From the NCBI GenBank assembly GCA_963580285.1, contig OY757024.1, positions 119,970,045-120,034,044 on the forward strand: a stretch of 64,000 nt of DNA, given 5' to 3'. The notes under the pieces are model-generated. The model was not told the origin of the DNA. It saw nothing but the letters and a program-made list of their open reading frames with translations, and searched no databases. Of this stretch, positions 52,599-64,000 are shown one piece after another. Numbering within the stretch: position 1 is the stretch's first letter; every line of letters begins with the position of its first letter. Both the position numbers and the translations under genes were made by a program. Source of the stretch: Lucinisca nassula. Its lineage: Eukaryota; Mollusca; Bivalvia; Lucinida; Lucinidae.

Positions 52599-53344
52599 GA
52601 TTCCAGTTTTCTTTCGACGAAAAGTCGAATTTTGATGCTTGGCATCAACATCGTTATTACAGGACCTTGAAGGTTTTTTAACGGCGTGCATGCCACATTC
52701 ACCTCACAACGTTTTGCAATATTCGTCTTATTTGTACCAGAAAACAGGAGTTTGACATTTGATTGAAACTGTCTCGTGAAATGTAAATCCCTTTTTCCGC
52801 CAAAAAATATAACTATTTGTTGTTTGCTGAATTACTTTCAGACAGTGGCAAAGGTTAATTTACACTAGTATGGCTTGCTCCTCTGCGATTGTTTGTTTGA
52901 CTGGTAAATAATGATGTAAAATCTATTAATCTGGTATTATCTACATTTATGCGCACACTATATAAATTTTCACTGTGCGGTCTCTTTATCCACTGTATGG
53001 GGGTTCAAATGTCCAGCAGCGCGTTTGAAGGCGGCTACTCGTTTCACATATATCCTATTGATAAACACATGTATCCTATCGATAAATTCCCTAGAATAAA
53101 GTTCTAACGACCCCAACTTTTCCTGATCTATAGTCTCATAATCCACAATTTTTGAGGCGTCTAAAGTCAGCTGGGTTTTAAAATTGTTGAACATTTTCCA
53201 ATGAAAGTATAACACTTCGTGAGAGTTTCTGTATGTGTGCGTTCCTCACTGCTTCAAAGAAAGTACATTCTCCTAAGAAATGCTGCATTGCATGTATATA
53301 CACAGCTTGCATGAGATTTCCTGCTTTGTGGGCGGTAACAAAAA
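52599..53344. other. Unassigned AT-rich stretch
   Basis: No gene is supported. The reverse ORF at 52970-53215 has no recognisable motif. Confidence 0.35.
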
Positions 53345-54437
53345 TTGGGTCGGGTATGAAACACCCTTCCCGATCCCGATCCCGATCCGAAAATCCCCGA
53401 TCCAAAATTTTCTATTTGCCCTTATTCATTAATTAGAATATATGTTAAGAACTTTTTGTGTTTATTTTATTACTTTTAAGTATTTTAATCATTATTTATG
53501 TATATTTTGTTTAAATAAGTCCAATTTGTGATTTTATCCTAAATTATTCCTCTCTCAGGGGTATGAAAGACCCTGCCGATTTTTCGTAAAATTATTGTAT
53601 TCTTCCGCTTCTTATAACAAAAATAACCAATAACTAAATGAAAAAATCAACATAAAGGAATTGTTATATACTTTTATGGCTTTTCTAGAATAAAAGAGAA
53701 CTTAAAAAGAGTTTCGGAAGTGTTTTTTGCATATTTTTATCGAAAACGATTACCGATCATTATTGCTATTTAAAGTAACGTAAACTGAACCGAATGTGAA
53801 AGGTATCGCCAAAAAGGATCGATCTTGAGTTTCATATTGTCTCAAAAATCAAAAATAGATAGATAGAACATGGTGAAACTCTATCACTCGCACAATGGTA
53901 AATTGTTATATACTTATATGTCACATATACGATTTTTGAGACAATGTGAAACTCAAGATCGGTCCGTTTCCAGTCATCTCTTTCACATTCGATTCAATTT
54001 TCTTTACTATAAATAGCAATAATGATCAGTAATCGTTTTGGATAAAAATATGCAAAAACACCTCCGAAACTCTTTTTAAGTTCTCTTTTATTCTAGAAAA
54101 GCCTTTTAAGTATATAACAATTCCGTTATGTTGATTTTATCATTTAGTTATAGATTATTTTTTTGAATTAGAGGCGGAAGAATACAATATTTTTACGAAA
54201 AATCGGCAGGGTCTTTCATACCCCTGAGAGAGGAATATTTTAGGATAAAATTAAAAAATGGACTTATTTACACAAAATTCACATAAATAATGATTAAAAT
54301 ACTTAAAAGTAATAAAATAAACACAAAAAATTCTTAAAATATATTCTAATTGATGAACTAGGGCAAATAGAAAATTTTGGGTCGGGGATTTTCGGATCGG
54401 GATCGGGATCGGGAAGGGTGTTTCATACCCGACCCAA
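53345..54437. mobile_element. 1.1 kb foldback element with about 506-bp arms
   Basis: The left arm (53345-53850) and right arm (53931-54437) are inverted copies, about 90 per cent alike, around an 80-bp spacer. The tips are TTGGGTCGGGTATGAAACAC and its complement, followed by (CGATCC)n in each arm. No ORF is present. The RNA would form a very long hairpin. Confidence 0.9.
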
Positions 54438-55276
54438 AAATTGCGCATGCGCATTTTAATCAAGCGTCTCATTGATCCTGATCACGTTTTTTCGCTGTAA
54501 AAACATGCAAAGGAAGAAAATTATTACCGCTGAAAACTTATCCTCCCAGCTGGGAGAATGACGGTATTATGCCGAATTTCCTAGGTGATAACCTGTACTT
54601 TTTTATAAGCAGTCCTTTTTTCTAACCAGTCCTTTTTTACTAACCAGTACTTTTTTCTGATTCTGATTCTTTAAATAAATCTTTTCGCTATTTGGACAAA
54701 CCGAGGTACGACCTTTTACCGAACTAAAGGAAACGCTAGGTAACGCGAAACAAGTGTGACCTGTTTTTCAAGATGGAGTCCAAATGCTAAAAGGTATACA
54801 CCGGTACCAAGTTTTAGTGCTTAATGAAATAGGAGGATGCATTTCGACTTAAACATGAGCTTTAAACTGTTAGAGTTTACAATTTCACACCATACTGTAA
54901 TATTTCCAACAGTAATGCATTCGACTCACTGAAGGAGGAGACACTCAAAGCTGCTATAAATTCAAGAACAAAAGATCACTGAAGGTGTACCCGCCATATA
55001 GTGATACTTTTGCCGAATTCCTGCAAGAATGTAAATATAGGAACTATGCAGCATATCCACAGCTTTTGGAAATGCAGGATTCTGTGTATTTTACACCAAA
55101 TTTATGCTATCGCATGTGTAATTTTCACTATCTGCAATTCTCACATGTTCGCATGATTGGTTCCGGGACGTTTCGCCCCAAAGACATTTCCTCCCTGGTT
55201 GTTTCGCCTCCTTTTTTGGCCCCTTATCGTTTAGCCCTCAACCCTAGTCATTTTGCCCCCAAAATATTTTCCCATA
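54438..55276. other. Unassigned stretch with a small palindrome
   Basis: Positions 54538-54580 repeat the CCTCCCAGCTGGGAGAATGACGG palindrome type of the 255-bp satellite. The ORF 54985-55395 has no recognisable domain, and it ends in the LINE-A tail and the TIR of the next element. Confidence 0.45.
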
Positions 55277-55345
55277 TCAGAATCAGAATTGTTACTGGTG
55301 ACACGTCAAATGACATTCATTCACCAGGACCTGTGATGTGGGAAG
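55277..55345 (-). mobile_element. LINE-A 3'-end fragment
   Basis: The reverse strand reads CTTCCCACATCACAGGTCC to TGTCACCAGTAACAATTCTG. It is interrupted by the 3.5 kb element at the TGTGGGAAG site, and a few bases (TAAGTCC) continue after 58864. Confidence 0.8.
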
Positions 55346-55794
55346 CGGTTCGTAGAAATACCGGAACACACCAAAACACCGGAACGCACTGGTAATTACC
55401 AGAACACACTCAAAAAAGATTTTTATTTGGTTAAATAAATGTATTTTGGAGGAATATACTATAATATACATTTTATATGCCTTATATTGACCAAATGTGA
55501 CACAAAAACATACTTTATAAACCCTATCCTATCTATCTATCTCTCCATACGGCATACACCCTCAAATGAGTATTACGTGCCGGGTTCCCCGCAACATGCG
55601 ATAAAAGAAAGGAGTTAAAATCAAGCGGATAGTAAGAACAGAGTAAAAGTGCATAGATCCGGTATATTTTTGTCAAGATGCGTTAGGCATAAGGCAGTTA
55701 TAAGAAATACATTAAACGTCCAAAAATGTTATTTAAACCTAGAATAAATGTTACAGTGGTAATAAGTTATAGTATTTCATTTTTTATTGTAGGA

Positions 55795-55992
55795 TTTACG
55801 TCCCATCGACACTGATTCAGAACACTTTATGTGTCATTTTGGAGACGTTGCTTTCAATTCTGGGTGATTTTTACGTACATTCACATGAGATGTATTCCCA
55901 AGCCCTACCGGCCAATGAAACAGAAGTTTTATATACAAGGACAGTCTGACTCGCACCTCTGCCTACGTCCCCAAGCCCCGATGGGCGGGGGC
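55795..55992 (+). repeat. Repeat-C copy (diverged)
   Basis: It shows GGATTTACGTCCCATCGACA, TTTGGAGACGTTGCTTTCAA and CCCCGATGGGCGGGGGC. Confidence 0.6.
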
Positions 55993-56073
55993 TCAAATTA
56001 AAGTTTTTGTTTCCATTAAATCCCGAAAGGGAATATCAAGGGCGGAATATCAATGATCAGAATGAACAATGTC

Positions 56074-56350
56074 ATCACGAGAACCCGCCTATATAATTTT
56101 GCCACCCCCCCTCTCCCCGAAACCCCACTTTTATAGAGTAGATGTAAAAGTGGGTGTTTAAGGGTAAAGATTATTTTTCTTATTTCTGCTCAATAATAAA
56201 GATTGTGGGTATCGATAGAGTACGTCGAGGGGTTTCTATAGAGTCCCCGTAATTTATGTTTTGCGCAGAAATAAAAAAAGAAAAAAAAAATGCCATCTTA
56301 TTCTGTGGAAGAAAACTTTTGTGTGTGTGTTTTTTTTTTTTTTGTGTGTT
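56074..56350. mobile_element. Palindromic MITE (family P), decayed
   Basis: The left end is ATCACGAGAACCCGCCTATA. The central AGATTGTGGGTATCGATAGA is paired with TCTATAGAGTCCCCGTAATT. The right end is lost in GT/T runs. Confidence 0.6.
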
Positions 56351-56709
56351 TTTTTTTTTGTTTTTTGTTTTTTTAGCGCCTTTCTGACATTGATTGAGTC
56401 GATGTTCTCAAGAAACGACATCAGTGATCTAATCAACATAGTTACAATTAACAAACCATATGATCCCCTTAAGCTCCGCCAGTTACCCGTTTGATACCTG
56501 GGGGTTAGTGTATGATGCAATAGTAACTGCACGCGCTAATAAACACGCTTCTGTTAATCGTGAATAAGGCTGACACGATTAATCGTATAATCGATTAATC
56601 GATCGATAAATTCAACAAAAATGATTATCATTTCTGATTTGCTTTTAATCGATTACTTGATAGGTACAATTTACTACCCAAAGTTATGCCTAAAATAGCT
56701 GGATGAGTG

Positions 56710-56776
56710 GCAAACAGTGCAGACCCTGATGAGACGCCGCATTCTGCGGCGTCTCATCTGGGTCTACACTGTTTGC
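56710..56776. repeat. Short hairpin repeat (family H), copy 3
   Basis: GCAAACAGTGCAGACCCTGA and GGGTCTACACTGTTTGC flank the perfect inner hairpin GAGACGCCGCA / TGCGGCGTCTC. It interrupts a segment with ATCGATTAATCG repeats (56575-56615 and 56880-56930), an inverted arrangement that may be a small TIR element. Confidence 0.7.
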
Positions 56777-57189
56777 TCAGGCCTGTCTGTTCAAATATAC
56801 ATATGGTAAAGTGCAACATATGGTAATATAATGCTCAGAAGAAAGCCAGACAGGTAAAATAATGACAAAAACCTTATCGATTACTAATCGATTATCGATC
56901 GCAATGACATGACTGATAATCGATTGTAGTTTCAGCTCCGATTAGCCAGCCCTAATCGTGAAGCAAGTAAATGAGCAGACTGCATGATGTCCACTCTTTT
57001 CGTTATATGTCCGTGCCTGTCCAAATCCTATTTTATTCCTTCGCTTGAGATTTTAGTTGGTCCTAATTTCTTAATTCGTTTGAGATTTTAGGTCTTAAAA
57101 TTAAAATGGAATTATGTGATATATAAACTAATCGATAAACCAATAATCAGATCAGACAATAGTAAAAAAAAAAAAAAAAAAAAAATTAT

Positions 57190-57461
57190 AACAAGATCTT
57201 TGAGAAAAAACATGCCTTTTTAAATTTAGTGAAAAAAAAGAAAGAATGAAAAATTTCAAATTAAAAAATGTGACAATTTTCATATTTCTGATACAAACAT
57301 AGATTGTGAGTATTCGTTAGGACCGCCTCCCTTGAGGAGTTTCTAACGAGTACCCACAATCTATGTTTTTGAGCAGAAAAAAATACCCCCCGTCAACCCC
57401 GTTTTTGCTACAAAAAATGTGGGGTTAAAGGTAATTAATAAGATATAGGTCTGTTATAATG
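57190..57461. mobile_element. Palindromic MITE (family P), decayed
   Basis: The hairpin is TAGATTGTGAGTATTCGTTA / TTCTAACGAGTACCCACAAT. The inner stem is AACCCCGTTTTTGC / TGTGGGGTT. The right tip is the decayed ATAGGTCTGTTATAAT. Confidence 0.65.
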
Positions 57462-57499
57462 ATAATAATTTCATCAATATTTTGTTGTAATCTGTTTGG

Positions 57500-57857
57500 T
57501 TCTTTGTGTTGGAGTTTAACGGCCCAGTCCATATTATTTTGGTTACCCGCACAGTAAGAAAAAAGCTTCCCTTCTTGAATCAGCGGGAGAGAATGATAGT
57601 AGAATATATTTCATGGTCAATATCCACGAAAGAATGACGGCGCCGGCGAAAGGAATAATCCCGTCAACACCACTCAGATTATATTGGAGATGTTTCTCGT
57701 CACCCATTGAAACCAAATTTGGCAGTCCCATTCGCAACACTGACTGGGAAGTCTTAGTAATTCTAAGTCGTTTATCATTACTCGAATGCAAACAGTTTCA
57801 GCTCAGCGCGGGAGCACCATGCAGCACAATTGGTCGCCCCAAGCCCAGAGGGCGGGG
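57500..57857 (+). repeat. SINE2 fragment fused to repeat-C
   Basis: Positions 57505-57640 match reverse SINE2 (GGAGTTTAACGGCCCAGTC, CTTCTTGAATCAGCGGGAGA, CACGAAAGAATG). Positions 57660-57857 match repeat-C (CCGTCAACACC to GCCCAGAGGGCGGGG). The two families share tail-like sequence. Confidence 0.5.
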
Positions 57858-57898
57858 TGCTTTGAATATACATTGTGTTTTATATACTTATGTTGTTT

Positions 57899-58032
57899 CT
57901 AGAGAGAGAGAGTTATATAACATAATTACAATGAATTGATAAATTTTGAAATAACGCACTATGGGGAGAGAGAGAGAGAGTTATATAACATAATTACAAT
58001 GAATTGATAAATTTTGAAATAACCCACTATGG
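57899..58032 (+). repeat. Tandem duplication of about 65 bp
   Basis: (GA)n followed by GTTATATAACATAATTACAA, TGAATTGATAAATTTTGAAA and TAAC(G/C)CACTATGG occurs twice in a row with one difference. Confidence 0.9.
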
Positions 58033-58479
58033 ACCGGAATGATCTAAGCTGTTGACTAAGCCAGAAATTATAATAATAATAATAAACAACAACAATAAAA
58101 TGACACAGACAGAGTTGCCACTTAGCAAACTTGGTAAATATCTGATATAAAAAAATTGAAATTTTTACGAGCTAAGGTTTTTGACATTTCATGTTTTACT
58201 TCCCAATGGCGACACTATGCTGGAAATGTCAAGCTTTTTTGTGGCTAGAAGAATTGTCAAACTGTATTCTTGTGGTCATCAAATGAGTTATATCAGAGAG
58301 AGTAAATCTAAACATAAACTGCTCAGTATAGTTACTTGTATATACTTAGACCTACAGATCCGGAACACATTTGATAAAACATCGATCTAAGACAAATTTA
58401 TTTATGCTTTTTATATCAGAAATGTTTTCAAAAACATCATACACAATAAAACAATGCAAATAAGTCAAAAATAACATTT

Positions 58480-58765
58480 CTAATTTTGTTTGTTTTGGAG
58501 TTTAACGGCCCAGTCAACACTATTTAGGGTCATTTTTGAGCCGGTCAGTTTACTTATCAACACTTTCCTGGGCTGGCTTATACGTAAGCGGTTAACCAGT
58601 ACAGTGCACATTCTTTCGCCAGAAACTGACAACTGCCCTTCTTGAATCAGCGGAAGGGAGAGAATGACCGTAGAAAAGATTTTATGATCAATTTCCACGA
58701 AAGAATGTTGCCGTTCCCAGCGGGAGTCGAACCCGCGTCCTCCTGATCACCAGTCAGAACATTTC
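58480..58765 (-). mobile_element. tRNA-derived SINE2 (reverse), A box truncated
   Basis: The reverse strand starts at CTGACTGGTGATCAGGAGGA and carries the B box GCGGGTTCGACTCCCGCTGG. The SINE2 body follows and ends in the AAACTCCAAAACAAACAAA tail. Confidence 0.8.
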
Positions 58766-58864
58766 TAATAAAAGAAATATAAAAAATTCAAGTGTGTTCC
58801 GGTAATTACCAGTGTGTTCCGGTGTTTTGGTGTGTTCCGGTATTTCTACGAACCCTGTGGGAAG

Positions 58865-60638
58865 TAAGTCCATATTTTTTATATATAAAAGATTTGTTAT
58901 CTCCATGTGTGACAGAAACAAATGGCAAGAAAGAGAGAGAGAACATGTAATTTAAATGAAAATGTTAATTAGGAATTATGATAAGTATTACCTGTTTTGA
59001 TCAATATTGTTAATCACATTGTTTATTTGATTTGACACATTAATCACGCAATTAATACAATTAAGGATGAGGTGCAGATTGCCCACCCTTACGATTTGGC
59101 CGTAAGGCTTACTATTTTCGTGTCCAAATTACGACCTTACGATCCTGGCCGAATTCCGTACAATTTTCGGTGTTTTTAAAAAATCGGTAAATCAGAGTGA
59201 TTATTTCGGTTCGGTTCAGATAAGCTCACATTTATACCGGAAAAAGAAAATAGTTATCGTTCCTGGCTTACTCCCGTTGGGAAATTAAATTAAATAATCA
59301 TTGGCTAATGATTGGGAAGTTACCCAATCACATTTCATGTAACAAATTCATTTTGGTATGAGCAGCAAGACGGATGCCTTTACAAAGGGAAAACAAGAAA
59401 AGCTGAATCGGGCGAGTCATTGCAGTCAAACAAAAAAAAACCCGAGGCAATGAGCTGATTTTGACCCCCAATCGGATACCTTAAAAGCCTTATGAGTAAA
59501 ATTTGAATCTTATGATTTTTTTTATTGGATCTTACTATTTTTTGACACAAGGGGTAGGCAAGTCTGGAGGTGTGAAAACACACGCTCTTTGCAAAGTAAA
59601 ACGTCTTATTATAAATTATCGCTTTAGCACCTTTACCAGTTTTGTTTTAAGTTCATCGGTTGGTTAGTTAACAGAGTCGGCCAGCAAAGATTAATGGTGA
59701 GGTGTGAAATATGTGCTCTATGAAAAAATAATTGTATTTAATTATCTCTTTTTATGCCCCCAACTTCCAAAGGATAATCCTTTCTAGAACATATTTGAAG
59801 CAGTTGTGGAGGCATATTGCTTCTGCCATCTTCGTCTGTCCGTCCCGCTTATTACTGCATAACATAACTTTAATTGTGCTAGGTCTTTGAAATTTCAAAA
59901 ATGGATTCATTATGAAAAAATAATTGGCCCATGTTTTTTTTCTCATCAGGATTATGCCCCTTTCTGGAGTTACACCCCTTTGCAAAAAATGCTATAAAAT
60001 CTTGTAAGCAAGATATCTAAAAAACATTAGAGCTATTGCGCTGAAACTTTATATACTGATTGGGGATGATGAGAAGATGAACTGATTATCTTGTGAAAAA
60101 ATCTGAATATTTTTACTTTTGTAATGCCCCTTTGAAACTTTAGGTGTTTTGAGCTTGTAGGCAAGATATCTCAATAACTGTTACAGCTATTGCCCTGAAA
60201 CTTTACAGACTGAATCGGGATGATGAGTAGATAAAATCGGTCTACCTAAACACTGCAAAGACAGCAAAAGACATGCAAAAGACAGGCAAAGACACACAAA
60301 GACATTTAAATTGGACAAAGACACATAAAAATATACTGAAAGACTCCATCCCAGACCCCCAAAAAACATAATGCATGGTCAGCATCTAGTCCTGTACTGC
60401 ATTTAGCTTGTCAATTAAGATGTAATTAATCACACCAGCAATCAATTAAGGATTTCTGTCAATCATTTTCAGTGCACGTTCACACATGCTTTACAGTGCG
60501 CGTGTGTTGCAAACGATTTTTTCGGGCAACCGTAGCAGCATTCATTTAGAAGGTTCACATGCGTTCTGTGCCCATTCAAAATAATTCTATAAGCCACAGA
60601 CTATCTAATCACCAGATGATAAGAAAATAACCATTTTT
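58865..60638. other. AT-rich unassigned stretch with a two-unit repeat
   Basis: Positions 60002-60077 and 60156-60233 are related units (AGCAAGATATCT, GCTATTGCGCTGAAACTTTA, GGGATGATGAG). They look like two cores of another pearl-like element. A (ACAAAGAC)n-like patch is at 60253-60325. No gene is supported. Confidence 0.5.
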
Positions 60639-63208
60639 AGCTCACCGTCACGTAGTGACGAGGTGAGCTTTTGGGATCACTTTTTGTCCGTCGTCCGTGC
60701 GTGCGTCCGTCCGTGCGTAAACAATTTCTTTAAACGACATCTCCTCCTAAACCACTGATCGGATTTTGACCAAACTTCACAGGAATGATCCTTAGGTGGT
60801 CCCCTTTCAAAGTTGTTCAAATGGTTCCGGTCCGTTGCACATCTAGGTCACAGGAGCCAAAAATAGATTTTTTTTACCAAAAACTTAAAAAATCTTCTTC
60901 TCTGAAACCACAAGGCCCAGGTCTTTGATATTTGGTATGAAGCTTCATCTAGTGGACCCCTACCAAGATTGTTCAAATTATAGTGCTGGGGCCAAAAATG
61001 CCCCTGCCCTGGGGCCCTTTGGTTTTACATAGGCTTATATAGGGAAAATCTTTAAAAATCTTCTTCTCTAAAACCACAAGGCCCAGGTCTATGATATTTG
61101 GTATGAAGCTTCATCTAGTGGACCCCTACCAAGATTGTTGAAATTGTAGTGCTGGGGCCAAAAATGTCCCCGCCCCAGGCCCTTTGGTTTTACATAGGCT
61201 TATATAGGGAAAATCTTTAAAAATCTTCTTCTCTGAAACCACAAGGCCCAGGACTTTGATATTTGGTATGAAGCTTCATCTAGTGGACCCCTACCAAGAT
61301 TATTCAAATTTTAGTGCTGGGACAAAAAATGCCCCCGCCACGGGGCCCTTTGGTTTTACATTGGCTTATATAGGGAAAATCTTTAAAAATCTTCTTCTCT
61401 GAAACCACAAGGCCCAGGTCTTTGATATTTGGTATGAAGCTTCATCTAGTGGACCCCTACCAAGATTGTTCAAATTATAGTGCTGGGGCCAAAAATGCCC
61501 CCACCCCGGAGCCCTTTTGTTTTACATAGGCTTATATAGGGAAAATCTTTAAAAATCTTCTTCTCTGAAACCACAAGGCCCAGGACTTTGATATTTGGTA
61601 TGAAGCTTCATCTAGTGGACCCCTACCAAGATTGTTCAAATTATAGTGCTGGGACAAAAAATGCTCCCACCACGGGGCCCTTTGGTTTTTACATAGGCTT
61701 ATATAGGGAAAATCTTTAAAAATCTTCTTCTCTGAAACCACAAGGCCCAGGTCTTTGATATTTGGTATGAAGCTTCATCTAGTGGACCCCTACCAAGATT
61801 GTTCAAATCATAGTGCCGGGGCCAAAAATGCCCCCAACCCGGGGCCGTTTGGTTTTACATAGGCTTATATAGGGAAAATCTTTAAAAATTTTCTTCTCTG
61901 AAACCACAAGGCCCAGGACTTTGATATTTGGTATGAAGCTTCATCTAGTGGACCCCTACCAAGATTGTTCAAATTTTAGTGCTGGGACAAAGAATGCCCC
62001 CGCCACAGGGCCCTTTGGTTTTACATTGGCTTATATAGGGAAAATCTTTAAAAATCTTCTTCTCTGAAACCACAAGGCCCAGGTCTTTGATATTTGGTAT
62101 GAAGCTTCATCTAGTGGACCCCTACCAAGATTGTTCAAATTTTAGTGCTGGGACAAAAAATGCCCCCGCCATGGGGCCCTTTGGTTTTACATTGGCTTAT
62201 ATAGGGAAAATCTTTAAAAATCTTCTTCTCTGAAATCACAAGGCCCAGGTCTTTGATATTTGGTATGAAGCTTCATCTAGTGGACCCATACCAAGATTGT
62301 TCAAATTATAGTGCTGGGGCCAAAAATGCCCCCACTCCGGGGCCCTTTGGTTTTACATAAGCTTATATAGGGAAAATCTTTAAAAATCTTCTTCTCTGAA
62401 ACCACAAGGCCCAGGACTTTGATATTTGGTATGAAGCTTCATCTAGTGGACTCCTACCAAGATTGTTCAAATTATAGTGCTGGGACAAAAAATGCCCCCG
62501 CCATGGGGCCCTTTGGTTTTACATTGGCTTAAATAGGAAAAATCTTTAAAAATCTTTTTCTCTGAAACCACAAGGCCCAGGTCTTTGATATTTGGTATGA
62601 AGCTTCATCTAGTGGACCCCTACCAAGATTGTTCAAATTATAGTGCTGGGGCCAAAAATGCCCCCGCCCTGGGGCCATTTGGTTTTACATAGGCTTATAT
62701 AGGGAAAATCTTTAAAAATCTTCTTCTCTGAAACCACAAGGCCCAGGACTTTGATATTTGGTATGAAGCTTCATCTAGTGGACTCCTACCAAGATTGTTC
62801 AAATTATAGTGATGGGACAAAAAATGCCCCCGCATTTTGGTATGAAGCTTCATCTAGTGGACCCCTACCAAGATTGTTCAAATTATAGTGCTGGGGCAAA
62901 AAATGCCTCCGTCCCGGGGCCCTTTGGTTTTACATAGGCTTATATAGGGAAAATCTTTAAAAATCTTCTTCTCTGAAACCGCTAGGCCCAGATCTTTGAT
63001 ATTTGATGTGTAGCTTCATCTAGTGGACCTTTGCCAAGATTGTTCAAATTATAGCCTTTGTTGATGTTTGGTATGAAGCTTCACCTTTAAGACCTCCCTC
63101 AACATTATGCACATTAAAGCCCTGGGGCCAATAATGGCCCTCTCTGGGGCCCACTTGTTACACTATGGATCAGGTGAGCGATCCAGGGCCATCATGGCCC
63201 TCTTGTTA
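60639..63208 (+). mobile_element. Pearl/HINE-like element with about 13 core repeats of about 166 bp
   Basis: The head is TAGCTCACCGTCACGTAGTG, a hairpin with CGAGGTGAGC, then (CGTCCGTG)n. The core unit is marked by AAATCTTCTTCTCTGAAACC, TATGAAGCTTCATCTAGTGG and GGCTTATATAGGGAAAATC, repeated every 165-166 bp from about 60885 to 63050. One unit is truncated near 62834. The tail is GGTGAGCGATCCAGGGCCAT with the hairpin AGGGCCATCATGGCCCT, ending in CTTGTT. A 3' hairpin followed by CTTG resembles Helitron/Helentron-derived termini. It is non-coding. Confidence 0.8.
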
Positions 63209-64000
63209 GCTCACCGTCACGTAGTGACGAGGTGAGCTTTTGGGATCACTTTTTGTCCGTCGTCCGTCGTGCGTCCGTGCGTGCGTCCGTGCGTAAACAA
63301 TTTCTTCAAACGACATCTCCTCCTAAACCACTGAGCGGATTTTGACCAAACTTCACAGGAATGATCCTTAGGTGGTCCCCTTTCAAAGTTGTTCAAATGG
63401 TTCCGGTCCGTTGCACATATAGGTCACAGGAGCCAAAAATAGATTTTTTTCACCAAAAACTTAAAAAATCTTCTTCTCTGAAACTGCAAGGCCCAGGTCT
63501 TTGATATTTGGTATGAAGCTTCATCTAGTGGACCCCTACCAAGATTGTTCAAATTATAGTGCTGGGGCCAAAAATGCCTCCGCCCCGGGGCCCTTTGGTT
63601 TAACATGGGCTTATATAGGGAAAATCTTTAAAAATCATCTTCTCTGAAACCACAAGGCCCAGGTCTTTGATATTTGGTATGAATCTTCATCTAATGGACC
63701 CCTACCAAGATTGTTCAAATTATAGTGCTGGGGCCAAAGATGCCCCCGCCCCGGGGCCCTTTGGTTTTACATAGGCTTATATAGGGAAAATCTTTAAAAA
63801 TCTTCTTCTCTGAAACTGCAAGGCCTAGGTCTTTGATATTTGGTATGAAGCTTCATCCAGTGGACCCCTACCAAGATTGTTCAAATTATAGTGCTGGGGC
63901 CAAAAATTCCCCCGCCCCGGGGCCCTTTGGTTTTACATGGGCTTATATAGGGAAACCCTTTAAAAATCTTCTTCTCTGAAACCGCAAGGCCCAGGTCTTT
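63209..64000 (+). mobile_element. Second pearl/HINE-like element, running off the window
   Basis: A new head (AGCTCACCGTCACGTAGTGA) starts directly after the TTGTT tail of the previous copy. It is followed by the same core repeats (from about 63455, four to five visible). The head-to-tail adjacency with no spacer suggests tandem insertion at the same site. Confidence 0.8.

Larger units (their letters stand above)
55346..58855. mobile_element. 3.5 kb TIR element with 9-bp target duplication (MULE-like, non-autonomous)
   Basis: The flanks share TGTGGGAAG (55337-55345 and 58856-58864). The termini are GGTTCGTAGAAATACCGGAA and its complement. TIRs of about 60 bp hold repeated CCGGAACACACC / CCGGAACGCACTGG motifs. 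The 9-bp duplication suggests the Mutator superfamily. The interior contains only repeat-C, SINE2, MITEs and microsatellites, with no transposase. Confidence 0.78.

Noticed and set aside
53345..54437. Assembly artefact (mirror) of a single arm
   Set aside because: The arms differ at many positions and the spacer is unique, which an artefactual mirror would not show.
54985..55395. 136-codon ORF
   Set aside because: Its 3' third is the antisense LINE-A tail plus a transposon TIR, and the rest has no recognisable motif.
56710..56776. CTGATGAGACGCC as another hammerhead
   Set aside because: There is no GAAA core. The segment is a simple hairpin of the family-H repeat.

Overview
The window looks like gene-poor, repeat-choked nuclear DNA of an invertebrate, most likely a bivalve mollusc. 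Nothing in it is bacterial. I see no convincing host gene, tRNA, rRNA or CRISPR array. Almost every coding stretch belongs to a mobile element, and most are truncated, frameshifted or nested in one another. The bivalve assignment is an inference from the repeat types: CR1-like LINEs with a 2A peptide and PHD fingers, Penelope-like fragments, pearl/HINE-like elements with core tandem repeats, and hammerhead-bearing retrozyme repeats.

Region 1 (1-14608): after a fragment of a tandem-repeat element comes LINE-A copy 1 on the + strand. It has a hydrophobic N-terminus, a 2A-like motif, two PHD fingers, an APE endonuclease and a reverse transcriptase. It is split by an 8.6 kb TIR element (1880-10520, TA duplication, best fit Tc1/mariner) and by a 1.9 kb Mutator-like element (12373-14276, 9-bp duplication) that itself carries the 3' end of a Penelope-like element (PLE-1). 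The 8.6 kb insert is a nest of small repeats and holds one diverged hammerhead ribozyme (8966-9011).

Region 2 (14609-29340): a patchwork of LINE fragments (LINE-A copies 2 and 3, and LINE-B, C, D and E), PLE-1 and PLE-2 pieces, gypsy integrase scraps, two tRNA-derived SINEs, a (TATC)n tract, and a retrozyme with a hammerhead inserted in LINE-A copy 2.

Region 3 (29341-40830): LINE-A copy 4 on the - strand is opened by a small repeat, a 7.2 kb gypsy-type LTR retrotransposon (TGTCAC...GTGACA LTRs, tRNA-Lys1,2-type primer site, 4-bp AGAG duplication), LINE-A copy 5, and a palindromic PLE-1 insertion. The LTR element itself contains retrozyme repeats.

Region 4 (40900-48900): three tandem arrays in succession (about 146, 202 and 255 bp units). 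The first carries consensus nuclear-receptor half-site repeats. The last is a highly homogenised palindromic satellite with an internal orientation switch.

Region 5 (49500-51560): the only long, fairly well-preserved non-retroviral ORF, an ISXO2/Merlin-like DDE transposase broken by one frameshift.

Region 6 (52285-64000): palindromic MITEs, a 1.1 kb foldback, a 3.5 kb TIR element with a 9-bp duplication inserted in a LINE-A tail, AT-rich DNA, and pearl/HINE-like elements with about 166-bp core repeats running off the end.

The elements form plausible functional sets. LINE-A would supply APE-RT activity. PLE-1 could be the mobilising partner of the hammerhead retrozymes. The short MITEs, SINEs and arrays depend on enzymes that are not encoded here. 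The most striking systems are the retrozyme/hammerhead family and the 2A-bearing LINE.
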